From positions 310,001 through 374,000 of the forward strand of contig NZ_CP062222.1 in the NCBI RefSeq assembly GCF_017487405.1: 64,000 nucleotides of DNA, in the 5' to 3' direction. The translations under genes and the position numbers were made by a program. Source of the stretch: Brevundimonas goettingensis (GTDB lineage: Bacteria > Pseudomonadota > Alphaproteobacteria > Caulobacterales > Caulobacteraceae). Below are positions 18,106 through 25,451 of the stretch, piece after piece. The notes below the pieces were generated by a model, which was given only the letters and a program-made list of their open reading frames with translations, did no database searches and was not told the origin of the DNA. Within the stretch, counting starts at the first letter, position 1; the number at the start of each line of letters is the position of its first letter.

Positions 18106-18737
18106 CCTATGCGGTCAAGGAGGCCTTCCTGACGGTGCAGGGTGAGGGCGGACAGGCGGGGCGGCCCGCCGTCTTCCTGCGTTTCGCCGGCTGCAATCTG
18201 TGGAACGGGCTGGAGCGCGACCGGGCCACGGCCGTCTGTTCGTTCTGCGACACGGACTTCGTCGGGGTGGACGGCGACGGCGGCGGCAAATTCGTTGACG
18301 CCGAGGCCCTGGCCGATCACGTGGCCTCGTTCTGGCGCGGCCGCGAGGGCGATCCGCGGCTGGTGGTCTGTACCGGCGGCGAGCCCCTGCTGCAGCTGGA
18401 CGCTCCCCTGATCGCGGCGCTCAAGGCGCGCGGTTTCGACATCGCGGTCGAGACCAACGGCACGGTCGCCGCGCCCGAGGGCATCGACTGGATCTGCGTC
18501 AGCCCCAAGGCCGACGCGGCCGTGGTCCAGACCTCCGGCGCCGAGCTGAAGCTGGTCTATCCGCAGGCGCTGGCCCAGCCGGACCGGTTCGAGGGGCTCG
18601 ATTTCGAGCGTTTCTGGCTGCAGCCGATGGACGGACCGGACCAGGCCGCCAACACCGAGGCGGCCATCGAATACTGCCTGACGCACCCGCAGTGGAGGCT
18701 CAGCGTCCAGACCCACAAATACATTGGCGTGCGTTGA
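18102..18737 (+). CDS. queE: 7-carboxy-7-deazaguanine synthase (radical SAM)
   Basis: QueE is the radical-SAM enzyme that turns 6-carboxytetrahydropterin into 7-carboxy-7-deazaguanine. The 211-residue protein has the start [21 protein letters not shown], a cluster motif Cys31-X14-Cys46-X2-Cys49 (the long-insert variant known in some QueE enzymes rather than CX3CX2C), [13 protein letters not shown] at about 87-99 and [12 protein letters not shown]. The ATG at 18102 overlaps the queC stop; queD follows directly after the TGA-type stop with no gap. Confidence 0.95.
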   Translation: MTYAVKEAFLTVQGEGGQAGRPAVFLRFAGCNLWNGLERDRATAVCSFCDTDFVGVDGDGGGKFVDAEALADHVASFWRGREGDPRLVVCTGGEPLLQLDAPLIAALKARGFDIAVETNGTVAAPEGIDWICVSPKADAAVVQTSGAELKLVYPQALAQPDRFEGLDFERFWLQPMDGPDQAANTEAAIEYCLTHPQWRLSVQTHKYIGVR

Positions 18738-19103
18738 ATGACCGAGTTTGAAATCACCAAGGCCGCGACGTTCGACGCCGCGCACCACTTCCCCAACGAG
18801 CCCGAGGGCAGCATCTATCGCCGGATGCATGGCCATTCGTTCCAGGTCGAGGCGACCGTGAAGGGAACGACGCTGGACGGTCACGGCTGGGTCGCGGACC
18901 TCGGCGCCCTGGATCGCGCCCTGAAGGCGGCGGCGGAGGAGCTGGATCACGGCCTGCTGAACGACAAGCCCGGGCTGGAGCTGCCGACGCTGGAGCATCT
19001 GTGCCTGTGGTTCGCCAACCGGCTGAAGCCCGACTGGCCGGGCCTGTCGCGCATCACCGTGGCGCGGCCGACGATCCATGAGCGGTGCACCCTGACCCTC
19101 TGA
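18738..19103 (+). CDS. queD: 6-carboxytetrahydropterin synthase-like protein with Tyr at the catalytic Cys position
   Basis: QueD makes 6-carboxytetrahydropterin from dihydroneopterin triphosphate. The 121-residue protein keeps the zinc ligands His16 (FDAAHHF) and His31/His33 (MHGHSF), DHGLLND with its His, and the late Glu in IHERCTLTL. The residue aligned with the catalytic Cys27 of the E. coli enzyme is Tyr27 (PEGSIYRRMHGH, where E. coli has PEGHKCGRLHGH). The operon position leaves little doubt about the pathway, so either another residue supplies the function or the reaction differs. The gene starts directly after the queE stop. Symbol given by context. Confidence 0.9.
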   Translation: MTEFEITKAATFDAAHHFPNEPEGSIYRRMHGHSFQVEATVKGTTLDGHGWVADLGALDRALKAAAEELDHGLLNDKPGLELPTLEHLCLWFANRLKPDWPGLSRITVARPTIHERCTLTL

Positions 19104-19122
19104 ACGGGCGCTCTGATACGCA

Positions 19123-19149
19123 AAGGCCGCCGGGCGAACCGGCGGCCTT
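19123..19149. terminator. Bidirectional hairpin terminator between queD and the Gly-rich gene
   Basis: A perfect 11-bp stem AAGGCCGCCGG (19123-19133) and CCGGCGGCCTT (19139-19149) with a GCGAA loop, in the 64-base gap between two convergent genes. The terminal A-T pairs give short T runs in both directions. Confidence 0.75.
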
Positions 19150-19167
19150 CTTCGTATCTGGCGACCC

Positions 19168-19833
19168 CTAGTTCGGGGTCGTGGATTGCGGGCGCTGGCT
19201 TGAGCCGTTGGCGCTCGCACTGGCGCCGAGGCTGACCGAGGCGCCGTTGCGGTCGGCCGAGGCCGAGCCGTTGGCCGAGCCCGAGCCCGAGCCGCCGGCG
19301 TCGATCTGACGGCCGCGCGGGGTGGTCACCGAACCCGCGCCATTGCCCGAACCCGAGCCCGAGGCGGACACGCCCGAGCCGGAGGCGGCGTTGGCCGCGC
19401 CGCTCAGGGCGCCGGAGGCCGAACCGCTGGCCGACGAGCCGAGGCCTTGGGCGGTCGAGGCCGCCGAACCGGCGGCGCCTTGAGCGGTCGAGACGCCGCT
19501 GGCGGCGGTGGAGGCGGCGCGGTCGCGGGCCGCATTGGCGGTGCGCTCGGCCCGGGCGCGGGCCTGGGCGGCGCGGGCTTCAGCGCGGGCCGCGGCGCGT
19601 TCGGCGCGGGTCATGGTCTGGTCCACGGCGCCGGTGACGCCCGAGCCGTTGACCGTGCCGTTCAGCATGCCCGAACCGGTCAGATTGCCCCCGACCCCGC
19701 CGAGGCCGCCGCCGATCTGGCCGCCGAGGCCACCACCCAGGCCGCCGCCGCCGCCCAGGATCTGGGCCTGTGCGCCGCCCGCCAGGGTCAGGGTGAAGGC
19801 GGCGGCGGTGATCAGCATCATGGACTTGCGCAT
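19168..19833 (-). CDS. Secreted low-complexity Gly/Ser/Ala-rich protein
   Basis: A 221-residue protein with a signal peptide ending near GGAQAQ. A glycine-rich stretch (ILGGGGGLGGGLGGQIGGGLGGVGGNL is typical in style) is followed by an Ala/Arg helical block (about 75-105, RAERAAARAEARAAQARARAER) and a long Ser/Gly/Ala tail. No enzymatic motif is seen. It is probably an exported structural or surface protein. Its upstream region carries the same promoter motif as the neighbouring ECF sigma operon, so it is probably part of that regulon. Confidence 0.72.
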   Translation of the reverse strand: MRKSMMLITAAAFTLTLAGGAQAQILGGGGGLGGGLGGQIGGGLGGVGGNLTGSGMLNGTVNGSGVTGAVDQTMTRAERAAARAEARAAQARARAERTANAARDRAASTAASGVSTAQGAAGSAASTAQGLGSSASGSASGALSGAANAASGSGVSASGSGSGNGAGSVTTPRGRQIDAGGSGSGSANGSASADRNGASVSLGASASANGSSQRPQSTTPN

Positions 19834-19883
19834 TGGTGTCTCCTTGCGATTTCGCGGGCGGTTGATCCGTCCTCACAGGGTCC

Positions 19884-19910
19884 AACGACGGGCCATTCGG
19901 GTTTCATCCC
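19884..19910 (-). promoter_or_regulatory. Putative ECF promoter of the Gly-rich protein gene
   Basis: On the minus strand, GGGATGAAAC, 13 bases, then CGTT: -35 at 19910-19906 and -10 at 19887-19884, with 18 bases between GGGAT and CGTT. The gene start is about 50 bases downstream. The spacing and sequence equal the two divergent promoters at 21334-21367. Confidence 0.6.
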
Positions 19911-19936
19911 GGCCCCTCAACTTTTTTCCGGATCGC

Positions 19937-21328
19937 CTAGTTGGCCAGTCGCTGGCGGGCGCCGACGGCGTCGGGAGCGGTGCGCAGGGTCTCGCCGACG
20001 AGCCCTTGGCCATAGACGGGATCGGGACCGCGCTGGCCCAGATCGCGGGCCGAGCGTTCGAGGGAGGACAGGCTCTCGCCCGCCAGCAGGCCGGCGACGA
20101 GGGGAGAGGCGAACGAGGCGCCGCGCACCGTGACCCAGCTTCCGGCGACACCCGCCGCCGCCATGTCGGAGCCCGGCGCCGACAGGTCGACCTGCGACCC
20201 CCGTCCGGCCTCGGGCAGGATGCGGTCGCGGCGATCGACCGGGGCGACCCCGACCACGCCGTCATAGGCGGCCGGATAGAGGGGCGGTGCAGCCGGGCCG
20301 TCATTGCCGACGGCGGCGACCAGGGTCAGGCCGCGCGCCTCGGCCTGCCGCACCGCCGCCTGGACGAGGGCGTTCCTCGGGCCGACGAGGCTGATGTTGA
20401 CCACCTGCACCCGGCTTTCGACCATCCACGACAGGGCCTCGGCCAGATCCGTGGAGGAGCCGCCCGCGGGGCTGCCGCCATAGACGTCGGCGACGAAGAG
20501 GGCCGCGCCGGGAGCGGCGCCGCTGAAGTCGGCGGTGCGGCCGACCATCAGGGAGGCGACGGCGAGGCCGTGGGCTCCCATGCGCGGCGGCCCGGCGAAG
20601 CCGCGCTGGATCAGGCGGGAACCGACGAGGGCCGGGTGCGTGGCCTCGACGCCTGTGTCGATCAGGCCGAGGCGGACCGAGCTTGAGGCTTGTGGCGGCG
20701 GGATCGAAGGAGCGGCTGGGGGCAGCGCAGGTTCGAGCACGCCCGCCGGCTGGTGTACATGGTTGAAGGCGTAGTCGCCGGTCGGGTCGAGCCGTTGCAG
20801 CCGCTGCAGGGCGCGGCTGAGCGACTGGCCACGCGGCGGGGCGAGGACGACGGTGGTCAGGTCCAGCGCCTCAAGCCGTTCTTCACGGACCACGGTGAAG
20901 CCCTCGCCGAGGGCCGCGCGCCGGGCTTCGGCGGTCATGCCGACGGCGACCAGTTCGCCGCTGACGACGGGCCAGCCCTGCGGATCGGCCTCCAGCGCCC
21001 CGCGCGAGCGGCGGATCAGGGCGGTCAGACGCGACGGGGCGCGCAGCGCATCCTCCGCGCCGTCCTGTAGCCGGCCGGTCAGGGCGTCGACGCGGCTGGT
21101 CGCATCGCCGACCGTGTCGCGAAGGGTTGAGGGAATCTGGCCGAGCCCGCCGCTCACGCCTCCGCCCGGCAAGCCGACCTGGGCTATGGCCAGGTTCGGG
21201 GCGGGCGCCGCCAGGGCCAGGGTCGTGAGCAGAATCGTCAGGGTTTTCAGCGTGCGGGAAATGGTCGTGGCTCCGTGCCCGTTGAGTGAAAGCCATTGGC
21301 GCGGCGGCGGCAATGACGGAATAAGCAT
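19937..21328 (-). CDS. Exported S8 (subtilisin-type) serine protease
   Basis: About 463 residues. A long signal region reaches ALAAPAPNLAIAQ, followed by a non-catalytic N-terminal region of about 180 residues (AGMTAEARRAALG..., DLTTVVLAPPRGQSLSRALQRLQRLDPTGDYAFNHVH). A complete subtilase domain follows, with Asp in LGLIDTGVEATHP, His in RMGAHGLAVASLMVG, the oxyanion Asn in AAVGNDGP and the catalytic Ser in VRGASFASPLVAG. The ATG at 21328 sits just downstream of a predicted ECF promoter; starts further upstream would overlap that promoter. It is divergent from the sigma gene, so it is probably regulated by it. Substrate unknown. Confidence 0.88.
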   Translation of the reverse strand: MLIPSLPPPRQWLSLNGHGATTISRTLKTLTILLTTLALAAPAPNLAIAQVGLPGGGVSGGLGQIPSTLRDTVGDATSRVDALTGRLQDGAEDALRAPSRLTALIRRSRGALEADPQGWPVVSGELVAVGMTAEARRAALGEGFTVVREERLEALDLTTVVLAPPRGQSLSRALQRLQRLDPTGDYAFNHVHQPAGVLEPALPPAAPSIPPPQASSSVRLGLIDTGVEATHPALVGSRLIQRGFAGPPRMGAHGLAVASLMVGRTADFSGAAPGAALFVADVYGGSPAGGSSTDLAEALSWMVESRVQVVNISLVGPRNALVQAAVRQAEARGLTLVAAVGNDGPAAPPLYPAAYDGVVGVAPVDRRDRILPEAGRGSQVDLSAPGSDMAAAGVAGSWVTVRGASFASPLVAGLLAGESLSSLERSARDLGQRGPDPVYGQGLVGETLRTAPDAVGARQRLAN

Positions 21329-21333
21329 CCTGC

Positions 21334-21360
21334 GGGATGAAACGTCGGAGCCCGGTCGTT
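21334..21360 (+). promoter_or_regulatory. Putative autoregulated ECF promoter of the sigma/anti-sigma operon
   Basis: GGGATGAAAC at 21334-21343, then CGTT at 21357-21360, with 18 bases between GGGAT and CGTT. The predicted transcript start is about 20 bases before the TTG start, leaving room for the GAGGA ribosome-binding site at 21376-21380. Confidence 0.65.
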
Positions 21361-21367
21361 TCATCCC
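21341..21367 (-). promoter_or_regulatory. Putative ECF promoter of the S8 protease, overlapping the sigma promoter
   Basis: The same GGGATGAAAC-N13-CGTT motif read on the minus strand (-35 at 21367-21363, -10 at 21344-21341). It interlocks with the plus-strand copy, so the region is an 11-bp inverted repeat with a 12-base centre. One polymerase could occupy only one direction at a time. Confidence 0.62.
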
Positions 21368-21386
21368 ACATGACCGAGGAACGCCT

Positions 21387-21890
21387 TTGGACGCCTTTCA
21401 GACCGGGCTCGTGGAGCTGTTGCCGCGACTGCGACGCTTCGCGCGCGCCCTCGTCGGCTCGGACGCCGACGCCCAGGACCTGGTGCAGGAGACGATCGAG
21501 CGGGCGCTGTCGAAGCGTTCGGGCTTTCGCGAGGGCACGCGGCTGGACAGCTGGACCTTCACCATCATGAGACGGATCTTCATCGATCAGGGCCGCTCCC
21601 GCACCCGCTGGGGCAAGGTGGTGTCGCCCGAGGACGACTTCACCGCCGCCGTGCCGGACGCCGCCATGGCCGGGGAGGGCCTGCGGCTCGACGCCCTGGC
21701 GGCGCGCGGCGCGATCCTGGCCCTGCCCGAGGAACAGAGGCTGGCGGTGGCCCTGGTGCTCATCGACGGGCTTTCCTATGCCGAGGCCGCGCGGGTGCTG
21801 GACGTGCCCGAGGGGACCCTGACCAGCCGTCTGGTGCGCGGACGCCAGACCCTGATCCAGACGCTGACCGAACAGGGAGTGAGCGCATGA
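21387..21890 (+). CDS. ECF-type RNA polymerase sigma factor
   Basis: A 167-residue sigma-70 family protein with only regions 2 and 4. Region 2 contains LVGSDADAQDLVQETIERALSK and region 4 contains LPEEQRLAVALVLIDGLSYAEAARVLDVPEGTLTSRL. The start is a TTG at 21387 (Met-Asp-Ala-Phe-Gln), placed by GAGGA 7 bases upstream and by the family N-terminus; the frame is open further upstream only because of high GC. The ATGA overlap with the next gene is the usual layout of a sigma factor with its anti-sigma. It probably controls its own operon and the neighbouring protease. Confidence 0.92.
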   Translation: MDAFQTGLVELLPRLRRFARALVGSDADAQDLVQETIERALSKRSGFREGTRLDSWTFTIMRRIFIDQGRSRTRWGKVVSPEDDFTAAVPDAAMAGEGLRLDALAARGAILALPEEQRLAVALVLIDGLSYAEAARVLDVPEGTLTSRLVRGRQTLIQTLTEQGVSA

Positions 21891-22612
21891 CGCAGTTTGA
21901 CGACGAGACCCTGATGCGCCGCGCCGACGGCGAGCTGTCGCCCGAGCGGGCCGCCGAGGTCGATGCGGCGGCGGCGGCCGATCCGGCTCTGGCTGCACGG
22001 CTGGCGGCGTTCCGGAGCGACCGGACGACGGCGCGTGAGGCCTTTCCCATCGCCCCCGATCCGCGCGACGCCGATCTGATGCGGATGATCGGAGGCGGCG
22101 CGAAGGCGAAGGCGTCGTCCGGATGGACCGAGCGGCTGAAGGCGGCGTTCGCGCCCCAGTCGGCCCCGATCTGGGGCGGGCTGGCGACGGCCTGTTTCGT
22201 CGGCGGGCTGGCCCTCGGCTGGCTGGGAATGCGGCCGACGCCCGAGGGCTTCGCCGTCCAGCCGGGCGGGGTGATCGCCGACGCCGGTCTGGTCCGTGTG
22301 CTGGACCAGAGGCTGGCGGCCGACGGCGCCGACGGCCAGGGCCGGGCCATCGGCCTGACCTTCCGCGACGCCGAGGGCCGCTGGTGCCGCACCTTCCAGG
22401 CCGGCGAGGCCGGTGTTGCGGGCCTGGCCTGCCGCCGCGACGGCCATTGGGCGGTGCAGGCCCTGGCGCCGTTCGAGGCAGGCTCGACCGAGGTCCGCAC
22501 GGCCTCGTCGGACACGCCCGCCGTGGTCCTCGCCGCCGTCGATGCGACCCTGGCCGGGGAGACGGTCGCGGGCGAGGAAGAAGCGAAGGCGCGGGCGGCG
22601 GGCTGGAAGTAG
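21887..22612 (+). CDS. Membrane-anchored anti-sigma factor
   Basis: A 241-residue protein. A cytoplasmic N-terminal region (FDDETLMRRADGELSPERAAEVDAAAAADPALAARLAAFR) is typical of anti-sigma domains, a single transmembrane helix follows at about 96-116 (IWGGLATACFVGGLALGWLGM), and the C-terminus is periplasmic. Its start overlaps the sigma gene stop, so it is cotranslated with its probable target. The N-terminal zinc-binding HxxxCxxC of ZAS-type anti-sigmas is absent. The signal it senses cannot be read; the periplasmic part has two Cys (RWCRTF, GLACRRD) that could be redox-active. Confidence 0.82.
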   Translation: MTQFDDETLMRRADGELSPERAAEVDAAAAADPALAARLAAFRSDRTTAREAFPIAPDPRDADLMRMIGGGAKAKASSGWTERLKAAFAPQSAPIWGGLATACFVGGLALGWLGMRPTPEGFAVQPGGVIADAGLVRVLDQRLAADGADGQGRAIGLTFRDAEGRWCRTFQAGEAGVAGLACRRDGHWAVQALAPFEAGSTEVRTASSDTPAVVLAAVDATLAGETVAGEEEAKARAAGWK

Positions 22613-22623
22613 AGTCCGCCGGT

Positions 22624-22959
22624 TCATTCGTTGGGACCGAGCTTGCGACTCCCGAAAGGATTGGGCCGGTCGGTGTCGAAGATCGGGTTCCACAGGAACC
22701 AGTCGGCGGGAGGCTTGGGATGGCCCGAAGCGATGACCATGGCTTCGGCCTCGGCGAACTCGGCCTCGCCGCACATATGCACGCCCCGGGCGCGAGCTGT
22801 GGCCCAGACCATCTTGTGACAGGCGTTCTTGAAGGCCTTCATGACCTCGAAGCGGGCGCAGGCCTGAAGGAATTCGTCGTCCCACGGGCAGTCGAAGTAA
22901 GGGTCGTCCGCGGGGTTGTAGCGGACCCGGCGGGGGCGACCTTTGCGATCGGCGGGCAT
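22624..22959 (-). CDS. Small conserved-looking protein of unknown function
   Basis: A 111-residue soluble protein, MPADRKGRPRRVRYNPADD at the start, rich in aromatic residues and with four Cys (DCPWDD, ACARFE, ACHKMV, MCGEAE). A basic N-terminus is followed by an aromatic and helical middle and a Pro-rich C-terminus (GHPKPPADWFLWNPIFDTDRPNPFG). It is convergent with the anti-sigma gene, 11 bases apart. I recognise no family. The residue composition is that of a real folded protein, unlike the surrounding shadow frames. Confidence 0.65.
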   Translation of the reverse strand: MPADRKGRPRRVRYNPADDPYFDCPWDDEFLQACARFEVMKAFKNACHKMVWATARARGVHMCGEAEFAEAEAMVIASGHPKPPADWFLWNPIFDTDRPNPFGSRKLGPNE

Positions 22960-23424
22960 GGGGCTCTCCTCTGGGCGTGGGTGTGCGATCTCGCACCGGA
23001 TCGGGCGAGTTGGGAGGCGAGCGGGACCGCCGGGCGACGCCCGGGAGGAAAATGGAATTACCGTTTCGACGCCGCTTTTTGGCCCCGCGCGAAGAGTTTC
23101 CGCGAACTTGCGTCAGGTGGCGGTTTTATCGCCTTACCGCAGCGTCCGCGACGGGCGGGGCCTGCTTGCGACAGGCTCCCCGGACCGGGCTCAGTATCCC
23201 CCTGGCCCCTACCCCGGATTGCTCCGGTTCTCCCGCTTCTCCGCATTCCGCCGCCAGACGGTCGCAAGGCCTCTGCGCCTCCCTGCGACGGAACGGGAGA
23301 ATTATAGGCTGGGTTTGAGGTAGGGCGGGTTCGGGACGGTGAGATTTCCGCAAGGCCGCGAAATCGTTGGGATTGGTTGGGCGAATTGCGCGGGCTCCAG
23401 GATTCGGATGCCCGTAACCCTTAC
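22960..23424. other. Intergenic region of about 465 bp without identified genes
   Basis: I see no convincing coding frame, RNA gene or promoter here. Several short open frames exist on both strands but have no ribosome-binding site, signal peptide or family motif. Local hairpins such as the one at about 23123-23145 are short. A small RNA cannot be excluded. Confidence 0.4.
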
Positions 23425-23550
23425 ACCGCTCATCCCGGCGAATGCCGGGATCCAGATTCAGACGCTGTGCCTGCCGCAAGAGTGCTTTCCGCACGAAACT
23501 CCAGACAGCCGATGTGAATCTGGATCCCGGCATTCGCCGGGATGAGCGGT
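23425..23550. repeat. Perfect 36-bp inverted repeat with 54-bp centre
   Basis: The arms at 23425-23460 and 23515-23550 are exact reverse complements over 36 bases. Each arm contains its own smaller palindrome, CCCGGCGAATGCCGGG, or its complement CCCGGCATTCGCCGGG. This is the form of a non-coding mobile palindromic element (MITE or paired REP). It overlaps the 3' end of the hydrolase gene, whose stop codon lies in the left arm. Confidence 0.85.
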
Positions 23551-24297
23551 AGGGGGCGGCGGTGAATGGGGAGGGGCGGTGAGTGGGGGAGGAGCGGGGC
23601 GGGGTTCAGCCCGCCACCCACCCAGCAGCGCCGCGTTGACCGCCTCGGGCTGTTCGAGGCTCGACGCATGGCCGCAGTTGGGGACGACGACCAGTTTCGC
23701 GCCGGGGATGGCGGCGGCCATTTCCTGGGAGCGGTCGGGCGGTGTCAGGGCGTCGCGGTCGCCGACCAGAACCAGCGTCGGGACGGCGATGGCCGAGAGG
23801 TAGGGGCGGCTGTCGATGCGGTTGATGATGGCCGTCTGCTGGCGTTTGAAGGCCTCCGCGCCGACGGCCAGACCCATGCGAACCTGGGTCTCGATCAGCA
23901 CGGAGTTATCGCGGTGGTCGGGGTGCAGCAGATTGGGCGCGATCTGGCGGATCACGCCTTCGAGGTCGCCGTCGTCGGAGCGTTCGATCAGGGTGCGACG
24001 CAGGGCCGACTGCTCAGCCGTGTCCGGCCGGGCGGCGGTGTCCATCAGGGCGAGCCTGAGCACCCGCTGCGGCGCCTGCCGCATGATCTCGAGCGCCAGA
24101 TAGCCGCCCATCGACAGGCCGCCGAGGGCGAAGCGGGGCGGGGCGTCGCGCAGGATGGACGCCGCGATGGCCGCCATGCTGTCGCCCTCGGTCGAGGTCG
24201 CGACGGTCACCGGCCCGAGCGGCCACAGCGCCGGGATCTGGGGACCGAACAGCTCGGCGGTGCAGGCGAGGCCGGGGATGAGGAGGATGGGGGTCAT
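23458..24297 (-). CDS. Alpha/beta hydrolase with repeat-derived C-terminal extension
   Basis: A 279-residue frame. Residues 1 to about 232 form a complete small alpha/beta hydrolase: oxyanion region ILLIPGLACTAELF, nucleophile Ser in GGLSMGGYLALE (about 63), acid Asp in LVLVGDRDALTPP and His in NCGHASSLEQPEAV. The family would normally end near NAALLGGWRA. Here the frame runs on through a Pro-rich stretch (PPPLTAPPHSPPPPTAHP) into the inverted repeat (PGECRDPDSH) and stops in its left arm. So the last 45 or so residues are non-native. Substrate unknown; the ATG at 24297 matches the family start. Confidence 0.85.
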   Translation of the reverse strand: MTPILLIPGLACTAELFGPQIPALWPLGPVTVATSTEGDSMAAIAASILRDAPPRFALGGLSMGGYLALEIMRQAPQRVLRLALMDTAARPDTAEQSALRRTLIERSDDGDLEGVIRQIAPNLLHPDHRDNSVLIETQVRMGLAVGAEAFKRQQTAIINRIDSRPYLSAIAVPTLVLVGDRDALTPPDRSQEMAAAIPGAKLVVVPNCGHASSLEQPEAVNAALLGGWRAEPRPAPPPLTAPPHSPPPPTAHPGECRDPDSHRLSGVSCGKHSCGRHSV

Positions 24298-24346
24298 GGG
24301 GCCAGCCTGACCTTCCGGTGTCGCGCTGTCTATCGTTTGATCAGGC

Positions 24347-25447
24347 TCATCGCCCCAAGCCGAACTTCCGGCGGATGACGGGGATCAGCTTCTCCTCGTC
24401 GGCCCCACAGGTCGCCTTGACGGCAGTCCACTCGGCGGGGGTCAGCGCGACGGCGCCCGGCTTTTCGGCGGCCTTCGCGGCGCGGGCGCGGCGGGCGGCG
24501 TTGGGGTGGGTGGCCGTGAACTCGGCCACGGTCGCCAGGTCGCCTTCGCCGTCGCCCTTGCCGAGGCGGGCGAAGAAGCTGGCCATGCCCTTTGACGACA
24601 GCCCCTCTTTCTGCAGCAACTGCTGGCCGCGGGCGTCGGCCTCGCTCTCGGCCTCGCGGCCGTAGCGCAGGTCGGTGGCCTGACCGGCGAGCAGGACCGC
24701 CTGCTGGCCCGCCCCAGAGCCTCCGCCGACCACGGCGTCGAGCAAAAGGCCAATGCCGAGGCTGCGCCACACGGCCTGCATGACGTGGCGCTTCTCGACG
24801 TGAGAGACCTCGTGGGCGATAACGGCTGACAGTTCGTCGGGCGATTTGGCGTCGCGGATCAGGTCGTCGGTGACCAGGATGGGCCCGCCGGGCAGGGCGA
24901 AGGCGTTCAGCATCGGGGCGTGGACGGCGCGCACCCGGATGTCGAAAGAGGTGTCGGTCCCGGCCGCGATCCGCTTGCCCAGATCGTGCAGCGCCCGCTG
25001 ACCTTCGCGGCCCTCGCAGCGCTTGAAGGCGGCGCCAAGCTGGGCGTCGAAATTGCGGCCCATGCCGACCTCGAACGAGGGCGGGGTCGCCCGGGCCAGG
25101 GGGCCTGACAGGGCCGGGACGCCGAAGAAGACGAAGCCGACCGTGACGGCCGCGAAGGCCGTCAGCCCGACCACCAGCCCGGTCTCGACCCGCCGCCGAT
25201 GGCGGGCGATGGCCTCGATATGGTCGCCCCCGATCCGCACCCATTCGGCCTCGGGCAGGATCAGCCGGGCGTCGCGGTTGGACCTGTGCGACAGCCGCGC
25301 CTCGTCGCCCTCCAAGACGAGGTTCAGCCCCTTGACCGACCAGGCGTAGGACCGGCCGTCGGCGACGATGCGGACGGTCGCCCCGTCCACCTCGACCTGC
25401 GCCGGTAGGGGCCGGGCGCTCCTTCCGTCCAGAAACCGGCCTTGCAT
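24347..25447 (-). CDS. M48-family membrane metallopeptidase
   Basis: A 366-residue protein: an N-terminal cytoplasmic domain of about 85 residues, a transmembrane helix at about 90-112 (LVVGLTAFAAVTVGFVFFGVPAL), and an M48 peptidase domain with the zinc motif HEVSHVEKRH (about 210-219) and the third ligand region EAESEADARG. Substrate unknown, presumably in the envelope. The gene starts 4 bases after the stop of the DUF898 membrane protein, the classic YjgN-M48 pair, and is followed after 49 bases by the hydrolase. Confidence 0.92.
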   Translation of the reverse strand: MQGRFLDGRSARPLPAQVEVDGATVRIVADGRSYAWSVKGLNLVLEGDEARLSHRSNRDARLILPEAEWVRIGGDHIEAIARHRRRVETGLVVGLTAFAAVTVGFVFFGVPALSGPLARATPPSFEVGMGRNFDAQLGAAFKRCEGREGQRALHDLGKRIAAGTDTSFDIRVRAVHAPMLNAFALPGGPILVTDDLIRDAKSPDELSAVIAHEVSHVEKRHVMQAVWRSLGIGLLLDAVVGGGSGAGQQAVLLAGQATDLRYGREAESEADARGQQLLQKEGLSSKGMASFFARLGKGDGEGDLATVAEFTATHPNAARRARAAKAAEKPGAVALTPAEWTAVKATCGADEEKLIPVIRRKFGLGR

Positions 25448-25451
25448 CGGC

